The notes under the pieces were generated by a model. It did no database searches. It had not been told where the DNA came from and saw only the letters and a list, made by a program, of their open reading frames with translations. Below, piece by piece: positions 60,843 to 64,000 of a stretch of 64,000 nucleotides of DNA. A program made the position numbers and the translations under genes. Within the stretch, counting starts at the first letter, position 1, and each line of letters starts with the position of its first letter. Source of the stretch: Pullulanibacillus pueri (GTDB taxonomy: Bacteria; Bacillota; Bacilli; Bacillales; Sporolactobacillaceae); contig NZ_BMFV01000004.1 in assembly GCF_014639255.1 (NCBI RefSeq), positions 62,001-126,000 of the forward strand. The letters run 5' to 3'.

Positions 60843-61880
60843 TTAGTTGTCCCACAAATAGTGATCCAATTCTTGAGATAAAGCAGCCACTGCGTGCATT
60901 TTTAAAAAATAGGTTGCGTTTTCAACGTCTACTAACCGAGCGGAACGTAAAATTTTCAAATGATGATGTACTGTCGATTTGCCCAAACCGAGGATTGAAG
61001 TGATGTCTTGAAGGGAACGCGCTTTCTCTGAGAGCAATTTCACCATTCGGAGTCGGACTTCATCTCCCAATGCCTTATGTTTTTGGACGAGAAAATAATT
61101 GGGGGCATATTTATCATCAGGATTGATACTCTCATTTGTAACGGGATAGTAGAATACTTTTGTCCCTGCAATATCCGCTTCGAGCGTCCACGGACGATAA
61201 ATATACTGAGGAATGAGTAGCACATTTTGCACACTGGGTTCCGGTAAATATGTGACGCCTCCCGTAGCCCATTCCACAAAGGCTTCAGGCTTTAATTTGC
61301 CATGCATTTGTTTTTTGGATGCGACATCTCTTTTTAAAATGTTATCCAGTCGCTCTTCTTGTGAACTGAGATAGGTATGGTGCCATTCGCTCATAACATG
61401 AACAAGATGCCTCTTTAATTCCTTGATTTCTACTTTGCTAATAAATTCTATATAACTTGGAAAGAATGGATTCGATGCTGTTATCAACTTAAGTGTATGA
61501 AGTGCATGATCATTTCCCTTGGCTGCTTCTTTACGAGTTTCCTCATGATGAAACCCAGTAAAAGGTATAGCGATCGTTCTTAATTCAATTTCTGGAAGCT
61601 CATCTATATAAGTTGTGAAAGAGTCAAGTGTCATACATTCTTTCTCATGCAACAATTGAAGCAGTGTTTTCCATGTGTTGTTCTTTTGAACGTAGTCCAG
61701 CTCTCTTAACAGCGTGCCAGGTAAAGATTTATTCACTTGAGATAATGGCTTCTCTAATGTATCAAGCAGTTGGGTATTGGTAATGGCGGCAATACCTAAC
61801 GCACACTCCCACAGCAATGAAGCGCTTAACTTCACTTGATAGGTCTCGCGTTGACGAACTGATGTGTTAATAATATCCAT
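60843..61880 (-). CDS. ArsR-type winged-helix regulator with a large N-terminal domain
   Basis: 345 residues from the ATG at 61880 (GAGGTG upstream; GTG at 61889 is the longer option). The C-terminal 80 residues form an ArsR winged helix (KALGDEVRLRMVKLL, then SLQDITSILGLGKSTVHHHLKILRSARLV in parts), while the first 260 have no recognised domain. No metal-binding cysteines are seen. In this DUF5937-like layout the N-terminal part probably senses a ligand. It should control its own operon through the promoter at 61915-61954. Confidence 0.85.
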   Translation of the reverse strand: MDIINTSVRQRETYQVKLSASLLWECALGIAAITNTQLLDTLEKPLSQVNKSLPGTLLRELDYVQKNNTWKTLLQLLHEKECMTLDSFTTYIDELPEIELRTIAIPFTGFHHEETRKEAAKGNDHALHTLKLITASNPFFPSYIEFISKVEIKELKRHLVHVMSEWHHTYLSSQEERLDNILKRDVASKKQMHGKLKPEAFVEWATGGVTYLPEPSVQNVLLIPQYIYRPWTLEADIAGTKVFYYPVTNESINPDDKYAPNYFLVQKHKALGDEVRLRMVKLLSEKARSLQDITSILGLGKSTVHHHLKILRSARLVDVENATYFLKMHAVAALSQELDHYLWDN

Positions 61881-61914
61881 TCGTTTCACCTCGTAGAGTT
61901 ATTCTATTTAATAT

Positions 61915-61954
61915 ATTCTACTTTTAACGAATATAAAATTCAATATATTTTGAA
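61915..61954 (-). promoter_or_regulatory. Promoter and palindrome upstream of the ArsR operon
   Basis: On the minus strand, -35 TTGAAT (61943-61938), a 17-base spacer and -10 TAGAAT (61920-61915) form a good sigma-A promoter. An imperfect palindrome TTCAAAATATATTGAA (61954-61939), with arms TTCAA/TTGAA, overlaps the -35, a fitting position for auto-repression by the ArsR-type protein. Confidence 0.6.
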
Positions 61955-62116
61955 CGATTGATCAAAAATTTAAGCGCTCCTATAATAAAGAGTGCTTAAA
62001 ATTCAGCTTAAGACAAAGAGACAGATAATCGATCTATTACACGCTCTATAAAACTCATGATGGCTGTATCAGCATGTAACATCGGAAGATTAAGAAGTGT
62101 GAGCAACGCTTTTCCC

Positions 62117-63388
62117 TTAATAATTAAAGGCTTCCAGTCTTTCTTCTCCTGTTTTCATCTCTTTGATGGTATAGCGATTGTTTTTAATTTCATTTTCGCC
62201 AATGATGATGACCTGAGAGATATTCTCCTTATTTGCACGCTCCAATGCTTTGTTCAATTTACGGTTTCTCATCTCAACTTCAACTTTAAACCCTTTTTGC
62301 CTCAAGCTGCGTGCAACCACTAGTGCTTCTTTTCCAGCATCAATCGGGACAATATAATAATCAAGCTGAGAATCCTTGTCGCTTGTTTTTTCTGATAATT
62401 GAAGTGCCGTATAAATCACATCAAGTCCAAAAGAAATCCCCACAGTAGCAAAGGTTTGATCTTTTCCCATTAATCCTCCAATGGCATTATTATAGCGACC
62501 GCCGCTCCCAATACTAGATTTGATCTCTCCTTCAGCTAGAAAAATTTCATAGATTGTTCCCGTATAGATTTCTAATCCTCTCGCCAAAAACGGATTAAAC
62601 TGACATATCTTAACTAATCCCAAGGTCTCTAAGTACACTTGTAGTTCCTTGAGTTCAGCTAGCCCTTGTTCCAGTTGATTACTTACACTTGTAAAGCGTT
62701 CATAATAGGAGAGGTCCTTTGCCAAAGGGGTTTGCAGTAATGTCTCGATACGCCTCATAGTTGCGATGGGGACGTTTTTTTCTTGTAATTCAATCATCAC
62801 TTCCTCAAGGCCAATTTTCTCTAATTTATCTAAGATAAGGATCACCTCGCCTACTTTCTCAGTTGGGGTTTCTAATACTTCAAGGATGCCGGTTAATAAT
62901 TTCCGATTGTTATATTGGATGACGACATTCATTTCCAGCTTAGAAAACGCATCGATGGCCATGGTCATAAGTTCTGCCTCGGCCATTCCAGATTCGACCC
63001 CGACAATATCAACATCACATTGGGTAAACTCTCGGAACCTTCCCGCCTTTATTGGCCCATCCCTGAAGACCTTCCCGATTTCATAGCGCTTAAAGGGCAG
63101 CCGAACCTTCGGATTCATAGCCACCACCTTAGCAAAAGGAATCGTAAGGTCATAACGTAAGGCCAAAGCTCTTTGGCCGCGGTCTGACAGAGTGTACATT
63201 TCTTGTAAGATCTCTGCTCCCCCACCATATTTTGAAGCAAGTAGACTCGCTTCATTTAAAATTGGGGTTTCTAAAGGCTCACAGCCGTACTGTGTAAAAA
63301 CTTCTTCTAGCGTTGCTCTCACTCTTCTCCTGATTTTTTCTTGTTCAGGTAAGAAATCCTGAGTCCCTTTTACATTTTTTAATTTCAT
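62117..63388 (-). CDS. hisS: Histidine--tRNA ligase (paralogue type)
   Basis: 423 residues from the ATG at 63388, with GGAGG 8 bases upstream. Class II motifs are clear: motif 1 region LETPILNEASLLASKYGGG, motif 2 KRYEIGKVFRDGPIKAGRFREFTQCD (given in part: F-R-D-G-P-x-x-x-R-x-R-E-F), HisA-type LARGLEIYTGTIYEIF and motif 3 GGRYNNAIGGL. The C-terminal anticodon domain DYYIVPIDAGKEAL is present, so it charges tRNA-His rather than being HisZ. The GRFREFTQCDVDIVG pattern and separate location resemble the second hisS found in many Bacilli. Repeat copy 3 lies 48 bases upstream. No T-box was found. Confidence 0.88.
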   Translation of the reverse strand: MKLKNVKGTQDFLPEQEKIRRRVRATLEEVFTQYGCEPLETPILNEASLLASKYGGGAEILQEMYTLSDRGQRALALRYDLTIPFAKVVAMNPKVRLPFKRYEIGKVFRDGPIKAGRFREFTQCDVDIVGVESGMAEAELMTMAIDAFSKLEMNVVIQYNNRKLLTGILEVLETPTEKVGEVILILDKLEKIGLEEVMIELQEKNVPIATMRRIETLLQTPLAKDLSYYERFTSVSNQLEQGLAELKELQVYLETLGLVKICQFNPFLARGLEIYTGTIYEIFLAEGEIKSSIGSGGRYNNAIGGLMGKDQTFATVGISFGLDVIYTALQLSEKTSDKDSQLDYYIVPIDAGKEALVVARSLRQKGFKVEVEMRNRKLNKALERANKENISQVIIIGENEIKNNRYTIKEMKTGEERLEAFNY

Positions 63389-63435
63389 CTTACATTCCTC
63401 CATTTTAAATAAGGTACAATCGGCTCAATGTTGCA

Positions 63436-63880
63436 ATTGACATAGATTGCGACGTAACAGGTAAGGTGATACCTTTCCCAGCTAATAGTGTAGATCTTCG
63501 CTCCAGGTCGCTCGCTTTCCTCGGGCACGGCCTCAGCTAACTTGGAATGGATGATTTGGTTCCCAAGTGGATCTTCGGACTCGTGCTGTTCCCGAAGGAG
63601 TCTCGCACCTTACGCTCCAATCTACTTGCGTGCTGTCGGTGCTTTTTGATAGGAAAAACCGGGCATCTTTGCCTTTTCTTCTCAAGATGATTTTAGCTTA
63701 AGTGCAGCTTAAATCAGATCATCCTTAACTAGCGAAGGAAATACACGTAGACTCCTGCGGGAGCAGAGGCCTAGGTGAGACCCCGGAGCGCGGGCGCGAG
63801 GAGGCTCACCAGCCGCCCGCGGAAAGCGGAGTGTATTTCCGTAGCGGCGATTCATGTGTTACGTCGCAATTTCCTTCAAC
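63436..63880 (+). repeat. MITE-like non-coding element, copy 3
   Basis: A 445-base element with inverted ends around ATTGCGACGTAAC / GTTACGTCGCAAT; the outer arms extend the match to about 22 bases with mismatches. It is in the same orientation as copy 1 and collinear with it over most of its length, without copy 1's insertions. No open frame of note. It separates the hisS start from the next upstream gene and may supply or displace hisS promoter sequence. The remaining 63881-63935 shows nothing. Confidence 0.78.
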
Positions 63881-63935
63881 TTATCCCCGGATATCAAGCT
63901 TGTGCAGCCTAAGTGAAACCACAAAACTGTTGTAA

Positions 63936-63981
63936 ATAAAAAACCGCATATGATTAAGCGAATTTCCTTAATCCATGCGGT
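63936..63981 (-). terminator. Rho-independent terminator of a gene beyond the window
   Basis: On the minus strand, ACCGCATGGATTAAG pairs with CTTAATCATATGCGGT (one bulge) over an eight-base loop, followed by TTTTTTATTTA. It would end the transcript of a minus-strand gene whose coding region lies past base 64000. Confidence 0.85.
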
Positions 63982-64000
63982 TCATGAGTAATAGCCTTCC

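Noticed and set aside
63389..63435. T-box or other riboswitch in front of hisS
   Set aside because: Only 47 bases separate the gene and the repeat element; no T-box sequence, specifier stem or antiterminator is visible there or in the element.
1..64000. tRNA, rRNA or prophage genes
   Set aside because: No cloverleaf-like CCA-ended segments, rRNA signatures, integrase or phage structural proteins were seen on either strand.

Overview
The window looks like chromosomal DNA of a low-GC Firmicute of the order Bacillales. Nearly every gene has a strong AGGAGG-type ribosome binding site, TTG and GTG starts are frequent, terminators are hairpins with U-runs, and the protein families (LplABC-type sugar importer, second HisRS, MurG2-like transferase, YdbP-like thioredoxin, DltE-like SDR, many GNATs) are typical of Bacillaceae and relatives. 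The genus cannot be fixed from the sequence. No rRNA, tRNA, CRISPR array, phage module or intact transposase gene was seen. Most genes lie on the minus strand.

Layout. 1-9.8 kb: a truncated ABC-class ATPase, a broken S41 peptidase, a GNAT, a NUDIX-GrpB fusion joined by a deletion scar to a truncated retropepsin-like gene, a TetR-controlled ABC-2 exporter with its operator, and a phosphotransferase, MurG-like transferase and histidine phosphatase. 9.85-10.46 kb: a non-coding repeat element with terminal inverted repeats (copy 1). 10.5-24.5 kb: MFS exporter, nucleotidyltransferase, NUDIX enzymes, quinone reductase, frameshifted MccF-like S66 peptidase, SDR, alpha/beta hydrolase, a cysteine-free HesB-like protein, membrane proteins, an AlkD-type glycosylase, a class C beta-lactamase-like hydrolase and a DUF58/DUF4129 pair without MoxR. 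24.7-35.4 kb: two tandem alpha/beta hydrolases (the first frameshifted), thioredoxin, endonuclease IV, an S66 protein that has lost its catalytic serine, five GNATs, a 2'-5' RNA ligase family protein and an orphan MEDS-histidine kinase.

35.5-50.4 kb is the most interesting block: a minus-strand glycan-use locus. It encodes a cytoplasmic GH38 alpha-mannosidase, a GntR/LacI-type regulator, a large unassigned glycosidase-like protein, two CUT1 permeases, a lipoprotein solute-binding protein, a secreted GxGYxYP-domain protein and a cytoplasmic DUF4965/glutaminase-like protein. My inference is import of mannose-containing oligosaccharides or glycopeptides followed by cytoplasmic breakdown, using an ATPase (MsmX type) encoded elsewhere. 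The 726-residue protein and the GxGYxYP protein have no function I can assign.

50.6-64 kb: HAD phosphatase, metallophosphoesterase, MFS exporter, a DUF2161-phosphotransferase pair, DinB-like, transglutaminase-like and GNAT genes, repeat copy 2, another phosphotransferase, an ArsR-MFS-histidine phosphatase-small ORF operon with a clear promoter/operator, a histidyl-tRNA synthetase paralogue and repeat copy 3 immediately upstream of it.

A recurring theme is gene damage: at least five genes carry frameshifts, stops or deletion junctions. This means either ongoing decay of accessory genes or, for the single-step lesions, assembly error.
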